Assembly (NCBI GenBank): GCA_001179505.1
Contig: CDMY01000519.1
Location: 1-50,034, forward strand
Direction of reading: 5' to 3'
Length of the DNA stretch: 50,034 nt
Source of the DNA: Vitrella brassicaformis
Taxonomy: Eukaryota; Sar; Vitrellaceae
Shown: piece after piece, positions 1 to 12,600 of the stretch
Layout: each line of letters opens with the position of its first letter
Numbering within the stretch: position 1 is the first letter of the stretch
Made by a program: the position numbers and the translations under genes
The notes under the pieces: model-generated
The model's input: only the letters and a program-made list of their open reading frames with translations
Database searches by the model: none
Told to the model about the DNA's origin: nothing

Positions 1-195
1 TCTCTCCACCCGTTACACAGCAATATACCCTAGCTCACAAGCTCGCAGTGGTTCGTCTTGCCAAGCTGGCAATCCTGACACTCTGTTAATTAATCCACAC
101 ATAATTGAGACTCCCACCCACCCACCCACCCACCCACATACATCAAAAGCAAAAAACAAGAGGTGAAAGACTGTTGGTGGCCAAAAGCTGCAACC

Positions 196-232
<37 letters not shown>

Positions 233-298
233 GCGTGTAATGTTGGTTTCACATGACGCACACGCACACGGGTCAGCCGCCTGGCTGGTTCCATGCAA
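1..298. other. 3' flank of cathepsin B gene, repeat-rich
   Basis: I see no coding exon here. The stretch lies downstream of the cathepsin B stop and holds simple repeats: ACCC units around 114-137 and a GA run at about 198-228. It probably contains the 3' UTR and terminator of the cathepsin gene, but no clear polyadenylation signal can be assigned. Confidence 0.6.
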
Positions 299-2343
299 TT
301 ATGCGTTGATGAGGGTCACATCATGGTGTGTGTCCGCCGGCTGCCTGTGACCTGACGTCCGCATCCTCGGCTGCTGCTGCTGGTGCTGTGGAGTGGGGGT
401 GTTGGCTGAGACGTGGCCGGTGCTCAACATGTCGTTGATGCCGCAATCCCCCATCTGGCGTTCGTTAACATCCCAACCACACACGTAGCGTGGCGTTCGT
501 GTCAGGCCTGTGTGTATGTATTGTATTGTGTCTTTACTTTGATTTTGAAGTATCCTTTGTCGCCCCAAGTATCGTTCCAGCTGTTGAGCACCAGCCAGTA
601 CTCGACGCCATCCTCCACACCCCACCTACACCCACACACGCACGAACATTCATCCAGGAATCCGACCCTCCCTGTGCCAGTCAGTTCCCTCCCTGTGCTG
701 CCTGCCTGCGTGCGACCTCCCCTCACCCACATACCCGAGTATTTTGATGGCGTGTCCGCCGAGCATCCTGCCTTTGACGTGCTGGTACACACCCGACTTG
801 TAAGTCAGGAAGTCCGAATACACAGAGAACGCACCCGTGATGGGGCCGTTCTGCACACCACACGCCCACATAGACACACAGATAAGTTCGAACCACTTAC
901 TGTGAGTGTGTCTCTGTGACAGACACCTCACCTCCATGATCTCTCGTTTGGCCTCATCGACGTCGAACAGCGTGAAGGCCTCGTACGCCTTGTGCCGGTC
1001 CTGTGCGCACGCACACACACACACGAGAGACCATGAATAGCACGTGCGTCGCGTCCCTGGGGGGGGGCCATGCACCGCACCCACACAGACGGATAGTCCA
1101 TCCACCTCACCCACCTGGTTGAACTGCTCGGTGTAGTTTGTTTCAGAGCATTTGGCCATGCACTTGGGGGTGCTCTGCTCGCCATTGCAGGCCGGGTATG
1201 GGCCTTTGACGTGGTGAGAACACTGAAGGGACGGAGGATACCAGCCAGCCAGCCAACCCACGCCAATTGGATTGGACCCTGTGTGTGTGGTGCGCTTTTG
1301 GTCTGTCTGTCTGTCTGTCTGTGCGAGTGACATCAGATCCCTCCCTCGTACCATTGGAAGTTGGTAGGGCCAGCAGGTGTCCCCCGTTCCGATGTCGCCA
1401 TAGTCACCACCACTCACCACACCCTGCGGTGCAAACACGCCGGCAGGACACGAACGTGGGAAAGAGTGTGGCTCGTGTGTGTCATGGCGACTGACTGACC
1501 ACTTCAGTGAACCACTGCCATGCGAGTGCGGGCTGGCCACCGTCACAGCCGAAAGAAAAACAATGAGACTCGTCGCAGCAGCTCGTCGTGTCCTGCGGGG
1601 ACAGCAGCGTCTGGAACGAACCTGGAACCTCACACACAACACACACACACACACAGAGTGATCAGAGAGAGGGGGTAAAACCTAGATCCTTTCTGTCCTG
1701 TGTGCCCACTTCACTCACCGTTGGTCTTGATGCACATCCGGTCGTTGAAGGCCTCGGTGGACGCAAATGCCCAGCAGCTGCCACACTCGGCCTGGTCTCT
1801 TACGTGCCCAATGACATCCTTGCACTCCGGCCACCTCTCACGGGCGTCAAAGCTCTCAGGCAGCGCATCCCTATCGACCGGCACTGTGGGCTTCTTCTCC
1901 TGAAGGTGGATGTACTGGTCGCCCACAAAGGTGCCCATGAGCCGCCTGGCGTCCTTGACCGACATCTGACGGAACCGAGGGGGGTTCTCCGCCACCCAGG
2001 TGGTGTCGTGCTGGGTGTTGATCTGCCGCGCCATGGCCTCATACGAGGCCGGCCTCGCCTCGCTGAAGGCCGCCTCGCAGATGGCCTGCAGGCTCTCGTC
2101 CGTGAGGAAGTTGTGTTTGCCGGCGCCGATGGTGCTTGGAGGGAGGGCGTCGATGGCGTGTCGTTTGAAGTGCGCAAAGTAGAGGCCGATCTCATCGGGT
2201 GTGAAGGTGCTTGAGAGTTGTGGGGTGAAGAGGCGCCTGAAGCACTCATCGAGCTTGACATCCATCTCCTCTCGGTTGTGCAGGGGCACATCAGCGGCAG
2301 CACCAGCCACAAGGAGGACGACCACAGCCACACGGGACACCAT
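299..2343 (-). CDS. Cathepsin B-like papain-family cysteine protease
   Basis: Secreted or lysosomal/vacuolar peptidase of family C1. The phase-consistent model has eight exons: 1719-2343, 1500-1621, 1352-1423, 1115-1222, 932-1000, 735-850, 538-625 and 299-454, giving 451 residues. The start [17 protein letters not shown] is a signal peptide; an in-frame extension upstream is not needed. A propeptide of about 170 residues precedes the mature enzyme (begins near LPESFDAR). Visible motifs are the oxyanion Gln and catalytic Cys in [10 protein letters not shown], the LSPQD..SCC segment, the occluding-loop CSHHVKG that marks cathepsin B (its His pair supports dipeptidyl-carboxypeptidase activity), the catalytic His in GGHAIKILG, and the catalytic Asn in NSWNDTWG. 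All three catalytic residues are intact, so it should be active. The C-terminus carries a Gln/His-rich tail beyond the usual cathepsin B end. Several introns end in GT repeats. The gene is divergent from the chimeric HslU gene. Confidence 0.93.
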
Positions 2344-2529
2344 CTTTTCCCAAACCAACGTCGGGCCTACAGGGCTTTGCTCGGCGAGAATTTGCGACGT
2401 GAGACAACCCGAATAATTTACGTACTCCTTGACGCCCTTGCGCTGGCCCTTTTCGCACATACGACGTCGCCCACACCATCCTCAACTACATCATGGGCAG
2501 CAACGTCGGAAGCTGGCACAGCTGAAGCT
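2344..2529. promoter_or_regulatory. Divergent intergenic region, cathepsin B / HslU chimera
   Basis: Short spacer between the cathepsin B start (minus) and the first recognisable coding block of the chimeric gene (plus). It is the only divergent spacer in the window in which I could not find the GCGAGCTNR motif. An in-frame TAA at 2414-2416 stops the reading frame that leads into the chimera, and there is no ATG between it and the first conserved-looking residues, so the 5' end of that gene is unresolved. Confidence 0.4.
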
Positions 2530-5237
2530 GCTCTTCGATCTAGCGCGGCACAACCCCCTCATAGCCCATCGTCAAGCTGGCAATGGTGAGCCGCCCATCC
2601 ATTGCAGCACCGACATTTCCCCATCCATTTTTGCCTTTCCGGTCAGGCCAAGTGCACAGCAATACGCGGCGACCGTGCAGCAGAGAGCGAAAGAAGACCA
2701 CCTGCAGGGGCCATCCGGGACAACGAGGCCGAGCGCAGAGAACGAGAGATCCTCAACAAGTACACACACGGCTTATGAGTGCACTGTACATGAGGAACGG
2801 CACGCATCTGCTGGTCTTCTTTGTATGTAGGCGGGTCGATGAGCTGGAGACCATGATAGCCACGTACAAAAGAGATCAGCACAAAGTAAACACGCTATTT
2901 GTCTGGGTGAAGGCTGGAAGGCGAGAAAGAAGTGGCGAAGAGGGCAGCAGCCGGCATCGACACCACGCCCACTCAGGACAAGAAGATGATGACGCCCGCC
3001 GAGATGCAGCGATACCTGGACGACTATATTGTCGGTCAACAAGCTGCAAAGCGGGCCGTCATCCTTGCAATCAGTAATTATCACTGATCTGCTTCGTGCT
3101 GCTTGTTGCATTTCAAAAGTGTGTGTGTGTATATGTTCAGGAAACAGGTAGCGCTGGGACCGACAGCAAGACCCCGAAGGCCTCGCAGAGGAGCCCCTGA
3201 TGAACATTCTCCTCAAAGGTCCAACTGGCAGCGGCAAGACAGAGGTGAGGACACTCACCAGTCACATTTTCCATTTGTTGTCGTCTCGTTTTCATTGTCT
3301 GCAGCTCGCTCGACGCCTTGTATCAATGGTGGATGCGCCGTTCATCATCACCCCGATAACCCAGTACACCTCCGTGGGCTATCGGGGTCGAGATGTGGCC
3401 GACATGGTGAACAAGCTGATGCAGAAGACCGTCAACAAAATGAACGCAAATGGCGCACAGGCTCAGGTAAGACAGGAGAACAGCAACACCACTCTTACTC
3501 ATTGTCATCCGTTGTTGGGCCTTGTATTGTCGACTGCAGCTGCCGGAGCCGGGAGATGCACTTGTCAGCCATGGACACACGCAAATATGCTATGAAAATT
3601 GCATGTCTTCTTTCACCATTCGTTTTGCAGCAACTCGCCACCGGCATTGCAGCAGCTCGACATCGGTTTCTCCCACCCTCATCAAGGCGGCCATCAAAGA
3701 AGTCGAGACCAGAGGCATCATCTTCATAGGTATGCATAATTATGCATATGAGAATTATCTTATGCGACTAGATGAGATCGACAAGATTTGTAAGCCTCAG
3801 GTGCGAGAGACATGCAAGAGACATGCGAGAGACATGCGAGAGACTCGTTTGCACACTATGTCTTTCAGAACGAAAGGACGGCCGGGGTGGACGTGTCAAG
3901 AGAAGGTGTACAACGAGATCTCTTGACGGTGATAGAGGGATCAAACGTCGACACCAAATACGGTGAGCAGGTCTCATCATGCGCTCAATGTGCTCTCTCT
4001 TTGTGTGCATGTGTCGTGTGTGAATTCTGTATGCCTAGGGCAAGTGAAGACGAACAGGATGCTGTTCATCGCGGCCGGCGCCTTCCACAACGCGCGCCTC
4101 GAGGACATGTACAAGGAGCTGCGAGCGCGATTCCAGAAAATAGTGGAGATCCGTCTCGTCGTCTGTGACACGGAAGGCAAGACATACCTCGTCAAGTGGG
4201 CGGTGAGTGAGAAAATGGGATATGCAGACAGAAAGGCGGCAGCAGGCAGGCGAAGAGAACGGCGGTTGACCTCGTTGTCGTGTATGTATGTGTAGGGCCA
4301 TCCTCCTGAGGGCTGTCCCGGCACGACTTGGATGCACGAAGAGAATGTTGACCTCACATTGCCTGCGCACCTGTAAGTGAAGGGCCGGCTGTGTGTATCC
4401 ATACATACACATACACATACACACACACACATGTCTGCGTTGGTGTGTTTTGCGCATTCATGTAGGTCGCGGTCTCCCCGCTTATTCGCAGACATGAGGA
4501 ACGAACGTCGTGCAATCGCACGGATGACCAAGGACGACGAAAACGAAAACGGTGCACACACACACGCACGCACTCACTCACGCCAATCTGAGTCATCACG
4601 TGTGTGTGGTGTGGTGTGGTGTGTGTGTGTAGGAAGAGGACGACTCCGGCCACCGCCGTAAGACGGTCGAGACGCAGTGCCTCTTCGCGCGCCTGGGGGC
4701 CATTCTCATCTTGCACCTGAAGCGCTACGGCTTCAACAAGCACACGGGCGCATCCAAGAAGGTACGATGGCTAAAGACACACACAGAGAGGGAACGAGAC
4801 GTTGTTCATTGTGTTGTGGTGGTTGTGCTGTGCTGTGCTGTGCAGTTGAGGCACATGGTGACCTACCCGGAGAAAGTCGTCATCTCCGACAAGTGGCTCA
4901 CCAAGTGAGTGGGATCACGGAGGACACACACACACACACTGGTCTCCATCCATCCGTCGCATCGACTTTTGCATTTATGTCGCCCGTGTCGTGTGTGTGT
5001 GTGTGTGTGTTTGTCTTGTCAAGTCGTTCCTCTCCAAGTACGTGTTGTGTGATGAAGGCAAGGCCAAGCACGGCAGCAGATCCAGCCAGTCAGAGCCGCC
5101 GCCCTTCGGTCGTTGCAAGGTCGGCAGCAAGCGCATCAGGACCTTCAAGTTGCTCGCCGACCGTCGACATCCGCCCCCACATGGCGCCCCGCGCTCTCCT
5201 CAACGAGCAGCCCTCGGCGTCCTCCTCATCCTTCTGA
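2530..5237 (+). CDS. Chimeric gene: truncated HslU AAA+ ATPase - chromodomain - partial USP; possible pseudogene
   Basis: Exons in consistent phase: about 2530-2585, 2660-2759, 2831-2885, 2926-3073, 3141-3244, 3305-3466, 3540-3604, 3653-3729, 3772-3800, 3869-3962, 4039-4202, 4296-4372, 4466-4551, 4637-4761, 4846-4904, then about 5030-5237. The first half is HslU (ClpY), the ATPase of the HslUV protease, usually mitochondrial in protists: [17 protein letters not shown], Walker [10 protein letters not shown], Walker B IIFIDEIDKIC, then [11 protein letters not shown] and LFIAAGAF. It stops where the HslU C-terminal helical domain should begin. The same exon (4039-4202) continues as a chromodomain ([27 protein letters not shown]). 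The last part resembles the C-terminal half of a ubiquitin protease ([20 protein letters not shown]) with no Cys box and no GHY His box. An in-frame TAG lies at 3149-3151 where HslU has Trp, and no start ATG is evident. The motifs are clear; whether a protein is made is doubtful. Confidence 0.7.
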
Positions 5238-6602
5238 GTGGATTCCGCTCTCTTGCTGTCTGTCTAGCTGCCTGTCTGTCTGTCTGTCTGTCTGTCGCCT
5301 CTTCGTGTGTGTGTGTGTGTGTGTGCGTGTGTGAGTGGCTGTTTGCGTGCGTGGGGGGCAGGGGAGAGGGGGGCATGGGGGCATGGAGTGCAGAGAGAGA
5401 GGGTGCAGGTGACATGGGACACGACGATTTTTCCTGTGTAGTGTGGGACACAGGACAAGGGGAGGGAGGAAGAAGATCGACAGAAACGCTGTCTACATTT
5501 TATATCGTCGAAGGACAGGGACCATACGCTTTCTCGCGCTCGCCATGTGTGTGTGTGTGAGGGTGCGCATCGCTGGCTGCTTATTTATATACATCGAGGG
5601 AATGGACACCTTGACAGGCGCACATCAACAGAGTTTGCTCGTCTGTCTGATGATGTATGCATTGCATGGGGTTGTCGGCACGGGGACGGTCGACTGCATT
5701 GGAACTTGAGGCAACAAGACCGTCACACACACACACACGCAGATGCAGTCAGTGAGTCAGTGTGTTGATTTGAGCACGTATCGACAACCAGACAACCGCG
5801 GGCAGACAGCCACTCCTCACCCACTCAGACAGACAGACAGACAGACTGGTAGGCAGGCAGGCAGACACGCCATTGCACACGTACACACAACTAGGGAGGG
5901 AGGGAGGGAGGGAGGTGGGGGAGAGGCAAAACTCTCTCGTCAATATGTCTGCCTGCCTGCCTGCCAGGACACATCGATATCCATCCATCCGTCTATTCAT
6001 GCCCAGCCGCCGGTCACACACATGAAAGACAGCAGGTGCTTGCTAGCTGGTTGACCGGAGGGAGGGAGGGAGGGAGAGCGAGCGAGAGAGAGGAAGGCAC
6101 TAGACGAGAGGAGGGAGACCTACCTGTAAAACGGGAGCTAGCCTCACCTTCTGACTGAGTCTGTTGGTTGCCCTTCCACCAAACCCAGCGAGTCACTCAG
6201 AAGGCACAAATAGCTTGTTTGTTTGTGACGTGAAGCAACCAATCCATGCAATCAATGCACACCAACATGACCAGCCCCACTCACTCACTCCACAGCCAAC
6301 GCCTTCCTGCCTTCCTTGGCGTCTCTCTCTGTCTTGGCACTCGGCTGACTAAAACGCACGCACAACTACCGCACCGCACCGCACCTCGATCGTCTTCACT
6401 CCGTGTGCATTGATTGCATGGGCCGTGTGCGTCGAGTGCTGCCCTTGCCCACACGACACGTGGCTGAACGCACTCACTCTGGGCTCAGGCACGGATGAGC
6501 TGCGGCAGCAATCGCACACGCGGCACGCACAACTACCCCATGAACCGATTCATTCGTTCATTCCCCCTCATATATGCGGCAGTGTGCTATCTATCCATCG
6601 CG
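5238..6602. repeat. Convergent intergenic region made of short tandem repeats
   Basis: This lies between the 3' ends of the chimeric gene (plus) and the USP gene (minus). It contains CTGT repeats (about 5265-5295), GT runs (about 5303-5325), CAGA/GACA repeats (about 5824-5845), GGAG runs (5893-5912 and 6058-6075) and CCAT/TGCC tracts. I found no exon with recognisable motifs on either strand. Confidence 0.6.
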
Positions 6603-9600
6603 TCAGCCAGCTCCTGCAGGAGGGTGCCTGGGCGGCTTGTCGGGCAGGTAGCTGATGTCGATGTTGCGGTCCACGTACACCAACATGGACGCGTTGTAGG
6701 CCTCCAACACCTAGGCATACAGAGGGGGAGGGGGGACCACAGACATGGCCATGGATGCGCTCACTCATCCATGCAGCCACCCAGCCACCCACCCTGTATT
6801 TGTCGACAGACTTGACCACACTGTCGTCGAACAGATACCTGCACACACCACGCACCGCGCAGACACAGACAGACAGATATGAGGGCATCCGGATATATTC
6901 ATTCATTCATTCGTCTTGTTGTGTGTGTGGTGTGCGTGTGGTTGTGCATGGAAACAAGCATCCGTCCATACCATTCCTTGTCGTTTCTGACGTATGCGTT
7001 GTAGTGTCCGTGGCTGAGGGTGGTGCCGTGGTGCTTTATCACTGCCGTCAGCTCGTACTCCGGACGATACACACCCTCGCCAACCCTGCACACCACACGG
7101 TGGACCCACATCCACATCCACATCCACAGTCACAGTCACAGTCACAGACAGACGATGGATGGGATGGATGGATAGACACCCGCCTGCCTGTCTGTCTGTC
7201 TGTCTCAATGCATCCCCCCATTGTTGTGTTGTGTGTGTGTACCAGTCTTCCTCGATGACGAGCTTCTCCGGGAAATCGACCTCCGTTGACGACTGCACTC
7301 ATACACACACACACAAGGAGGGAGGGCAGGGCGTGACGGTTGGACCGGTGTTTCCTTCCTTCGGTTTGTTGGCTGGGCTGACCTTGGACGATTGGTTGGT
7401 GGCCTTGTCATACTCGTAACGCAGAAACGTCACCAGCAACACCTGCACGTCACGTGACGCACCGCACCCAGCCATGCCATCCACAACACATACAACCAAC
7501 ACAACGTGTGTTATGTGTGTCCGTGCATTGCCTCCGTGTGCTGTTGTTGTGGTTCACAGTGGTGTGTGTACTGACGGGTGGTAGGTATGCGAAGGTGGTG
7601 TGTCGTGTGAATCCGCCCGCCTTGGCGGGCGACTCGGGTGGCGGCTCCTCCGCACTGCTCGACGCTGTGGGCTTGCTGTCCACCTCCTCGCGGAGACACT
7701 CACGGGCGATGCCCTCACTACAGACACACAGACAGATTTACACGGGGAGTGGACGGACAAATGGACACGACACGCGCAGTGCGGTCAGTCAGTCAGTCAG
7801 TGAGTCAATGAGATGAGGCTGTGTGTGCTGTCTGTGTGTACATGAGGTTGAATCGTTTGCCGTCTTTGGGTGTGTCGATGTGGATGTGCAGCTTCCACAT
7901 GAACTCGATATGCACACTCCCGTGGTCATCGTCATCTGCAGCCAAACCAGGCCACACACAGAGGGGGGGGCATTTATCCATCCGTCGTTCATTCGAGGGT
8001 AGCTGAGTGAGTGAGGGCGTGTGTGTGTACCTTCCTTGACGGCCTGCTTCGTCACGTCTGCCCTCTGAACAATGCCGAACAGACTGACCAAAGAGGCACA
8101 GCACCCAAGAGTGTTTCATGCCATGCGCCATGTGTTTGCTGTGTAGACACACACCACACCACAAGTGCCCCCCTCCCACCGCTTGATAGGCGAATCCTCA
8201 TTCTCAATGTCCCTGACGTATGCACACACACACACACACACAGACAAGATCACACGCGTGTGTGTGAAGGTCGATCCTCCCCCGCGAGTGCGTGTGTGTG
8301 CGGCCATGGAGGCAGTTAGCTTACTGGACGACGAGTCCCTTCTTGTCAGGGGCCGTCGGCTGCGTGTGGGGGACGGCGGCAGGGCTGTCACCCAAAGTCT
8401 CCCTCTGATAGACATTTAGAGAGAGCATCCATTCAATGCATTGGACGCACACAAGAACCGATTTGGTGTCGGATTGGATATCCCGCGGGCGGTCGGTGGC
8501 TCAACTCAACACCACACGGGTGCGTGCTGTGGTGTGCTGTGTTTGCCTTGCCTTTTTCCATCTGCACTCCTCGTGCAGCGAGTTGAGCAGGAAGATCGTG
8601 AACTCGTGCACATCCTGCTGGCTGTCTGCACACACATCACATCACATCACATGCACACACACAGAGGAGAAAGAGGTAGAAACAGTACAGGAATGTCTGT
8701 CAGACTTGTAGCTGGCTGCACTGACTGACTGACTGATTGCATCTGATCTGCCGTCCCTCCATCCCTCCCTCCCCCGGTCCGGTAGGTAGGTGGGTACCGT
8801 ACCCATTTCATTAGAGTGCTTCTGTGCGTATTCCTTCCATGCCAGTAGGACAGGCCCGAGATATGCCGTGGCTGAGATAGTGCCCCTCCCCTGGCCCTTG
8901 CCGCCCTTGCCACCCTTCCCCACAGGTTGGAAACCATCCGCTGTGGCTGGGTCGGCTGACACACACACACACACACACACAGAGAGAGAGAAAGAGAGAA
9001 TAAATACACACATTGATCCATCTGTGGCTGCGTGTCGTGTCGTGTCGTGTGGTGTGGTGTGGTGTGGTGTGCCTTACAGCGGCTTTGCTGACTGACCTGT
9101 GCCCTGTTGTTCCTCCCAAGCCTTGTCTATTTCTTCCTTGAGTGCGGGGTGCTCAGCGAGCACATCCCGTGGGTGGTAGAACTGCCGGAACAGACCCGCC
9201 AGGCACCGATAAAAGGTGCGACGACCGGGGCCAACCTCCTGCACACACACACACACACATGATGGAAGGACACAGTCGAGGACAGGCACCTGCCTGGCTG
9301 CCCATGACAGGACTGACATACACAACTCACGTACCTCGTTAGAGAGTGAGAGGAGCATGGCCAGTGGCGAGATGGGCAGAAGCGACTGCACCACCTGGGG
9401 GCACACATCACATGCACAGACAGATAGACAGACCAGCGAGACCCAACCAAACCAGAAGGTGCCGTCGTATGGTTGTGCTGTGGTGCATTTGGTGTGGTGT
9501 GGTGTGCAGGTGACTGACTGACCGAGTTGACGTAGCAGAAGTTCTTGCTGTTCTTGAGGCCACGGCGGGTGTAGCGCGGCATCGACGTACACTGCCAACA

Positions 9601-12600
9601 TCCCATCCACCCAGCCATCACTCAGATATGCATGCATCACATCGGAATGGATGGACCCGACCCACTCGCTGTGTGGCTGTCTGTCTGGCTGTCTGTCTGT
9701 CTGGCTTTCCTTGCAAACTTACGCTGGTGAAGGAGAAGAGTCGTTTGAAGCTCTCCGACCCCTCCGGGCACTGTGTCTCCATGTGCTTCTCAGCCTGCAT
9801 CCAACATCACACCCACACCAAGGCCCATACACTCACATGTGTGTGTGTTCCTGGTTGCGGCATCCAGCCAGCCAGCCAGCCAGCCAGCCATACCTCGAGG
9901 AGCCTGGCGCGCTCAATGAGCGGCCGTCTCCTGAGCTCGGCCAGCAGGTGCTGACGCCGGGGATGCGTGGCGATGTCCCGCACCAGCAGGAAGTCCAGCA
10001 CGCTCAGGCCGAGGCTGGATATGGTCACCCTCAGGTGGCACATGACGTAGGCCTTGAAGTAGTCCTCCGAGAGGCTGGCGGTGAGGGCGCTCAGGGTGTC
10101 CTGGCTGGGCACCTCCGAGGGGCCGCCACGCACCTTGTCGGCGAATGACATGCCTGGTTTACCGCCCCACGCAGGCCCGCCGCCGCTCCGCAGCGAGCTG
10201 CTCGGCGACGCACCACCGCCACCACCTCCCGCACTCAAGGCGGGCGAGGGCGCGGCAGCGGCACCACCACCACCACCACCCCCACCCCCACCCGCCGCAT
10301 CCGCAGCTGTCCATGCTGTGTACTGTTGCTCGGGCTCCTCGTCTTGGTCGGTGTCGACTTGGTCTGGCGCTGGTGGTTCTTGTTGCGCGTTGAAGGTGTG
10401 GTCAGCATCATCGGCCGGCGGGGGGAGGGGTTGGGGGGGTGTTGGCTGGTCTGATGGAGGGGGGAATGGGGGTGCGTCCTGGGCCTCGCCATCCTCCTCT
10501 TGGGGCTCTGCAGCAGATGCGTCCACGACCGTCCGCTGCTCCTCGTCACCTCCTGCTGCTGCTGCCGCTCCTGCCGTGGAATCATCCTCCGCCAGGGGTA
10601 GCTCCTCTTGGCCACTCGCCTCTGCGGCTTGGCCGTCTGGTGCCACCTCATGGCCCACCATGCTGCCCTCCATGATGGACAAGGGTGGGGGTGCACGTGT
10701 CTGGCCAGGTGGCATCATGAATGGCGGCGATGGGAGTGTGTCAGGTGGCTGGCTGCTGAGGTTGGCAGCTCGGTGTCTGCTGCTACCCCCGCTGGATGAC
10801 GAGCCTGACTGGTCCAGGTCCACGTATATGCCCCCGTTGGTGTGAATGATACCCCCATGGCCACGGTCCTGCTCGTAGTGGGGCTGCCGGCTGGGCGTCG
10901 AGGGGTGGTCACCATCGCCACCGCCATCTACTGCACCACTCTCGCCCTCCTGACAGACAGACAGACAGACAGACATCAAGGACGACAGACAGACATGGAT
11001 GGACACAGACAGACATGACCATGAATGCGCTCACTGCACTGATGGTGTCAAGCTTGTCTATGCGGCCGGCAAGCCGGCCGTGCGTCCCCCTCTCACCTAC
11101 CTCGGCCTCATCCATGCCTTCGTGCGGCGGCACTTGCAGGCTGACCGGCACCGGACTCACATGTGCAGCTCCCCCCTCCCCATCGGCCGGATTGGGAGGG
11201 GGTGGGTGTGGAAGTGGTGGGCCCTGACTCACACTTACGTGGGGGGGAGACATATGGACGTATGGCGCATGCGGCTGCTGATGCATGGCGCCCATGACCA
11301 CATTCTGCAGACCATACGGCGGTACGTCTGCACCAACACCAGCGCCGCCACCAAAGCCGTTGGTCGGATACTGCACGCCACCATCACCATCACCACCACC
11401 AGGAGCAGGTGCAGCAGCAGGTGGTTGGACCTGCAGAGGCACCGGCATTGGGCTGGTGACCTGGCCATGTAACTGCTGGACGGGTCCCCCTGCCCCGCCG
11501 TCGAAGGGCATGCCCATGGTGCTGAGAGGTGGAGGTGGGGGGTAGGTAGTGGGGTATGAGACAGGGTGGTGGGTCCCACCCACTGGCACGGCCCCTGGGT
11601 GGGGAAGGGGGTGGTGAGGGTGTTGAGGGGCAAGGTGGGGATGGGGGAGGGGGGGNNNNNNNNNNNNNNNNNNNNNNNNNNNNNNNNNNNNNNNNNNNNN
11701 NNNNNNNNNNNNNNNNNNNNNNNNNNNNNNNNNNNNNNNNNNNNNNNNNNNNNNNNNNNNNNNNNNNNNNNNNNNNNNNNNNNNNNNNNNNNNNNNNNNN
11801 NNNNNNNNNNNNNNNNNNNNNNNNNNNNNNNNNNNNNNNNNNNNNNNNNNNNNNNNNNNNNNNNNNNNNNNNNNNNNNNNNNNNNNNNNNNNNNNNNNNN
11901 NNNNNNNNNNNNNNNNNNNNNNNNNNNNNNNNNNNNNNNNNNNNNNNNNNNNNNNACGGTGGAGAGGGGTGGGGGTGGATCGGGGACGGAGGGGGGAACC
12001 CGTAGTCCATCGGGTGGGGCTGACCCAATTGGAATCCTGACGCGTCACCCGGGGGTGGTGCAACGGCCTCTGGTGGCATGTCACAACTTGCCTGCGGGCA
12101 GAAGGAAGGAAAACACACCAACCAAGACCAAGAGCAGAGCACATGTCAGTCAGTGAGGGAGGCTCCATGGCATGCATGGCTTGATTGATCCTTGGAAGGG
12201 GGGTGCGGTGGGGTGCGGTGGTGGGTACCTGAGCGGCTGCAGCGGAGCTGTCAAGGGGAATGGTGGTCATCATCGGTCCTTCAGCCACTCCCAAGTGGCA
12301 CCCACTGCTGATCTCACTGCTTGGCAGCCCGTCCGACACCCTCTGGCTGGCTGCCGCCACCTCAGCGTATTCCACGTCACGGTGCGAGTGACCATGACCC
12401 AGTGCATCTTCACCGTGTACTTGAGCTGACGACTCCTGACGCCCACGGCCCCGCCCCGCCTCGTCGGTGGGTGGGCCTGGGCCACCGGCTGGCTGGTGGT
12501 CTGCTGGCGGTGGCGATGGGTGGTGTGGTGTGCGGTGGTGATGTTGTTGAGGTTGAGGCGGCATCCCCTCTTGTGGCGAGACATCGACGCCATTGAGGAG

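Noticed and set aside
650-1654. Long open frame over the cathepsin B gene (334 codons, minus)
   Set aside because: It merges exons 3 and others with introns out of true phase; the spliced cathepsin B model explains the conserved parts and the rest is repeat-encoded.
3149-3151. Reading the TAG as intron by using GTAG as acceptor
   Set aside because: The exon would then need a phase-0 donor upstream; the only usable donor at 3073/3074 is phase 1, and the A-I-R-N-R residues before the stop are conserved HslU sequence.
3801-3868. GAGAGACATGC tandem units as a coding repeat
   Set aside because: They lie between a clean donor (after KPQ) and acceptor (before [13 protein letters not shown]) and are intronic.
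5020-5560. Open frame continuing [17 protein letters not shown] past 5237
   Set aside because: The phase from the GT donor at 4905 selects the other frame, which ends cleanly at 5237; the longer frame runs into CTGT and GT microsatellites.
5824-5912. Regularly spaced repeats resembling a CRISPR array
   Set aside because: They are uninterrupted tetranucleotide tandem repeats without unique spacers, in a eukaryotic genome.
10081-10845. Plus-strand Ser/Pro/Gly-rich open frame of 254 codons
   Set aside because: It is the antisense shadow of the disordered USP exon; composition is low-complexity and it has no motif or splice context.
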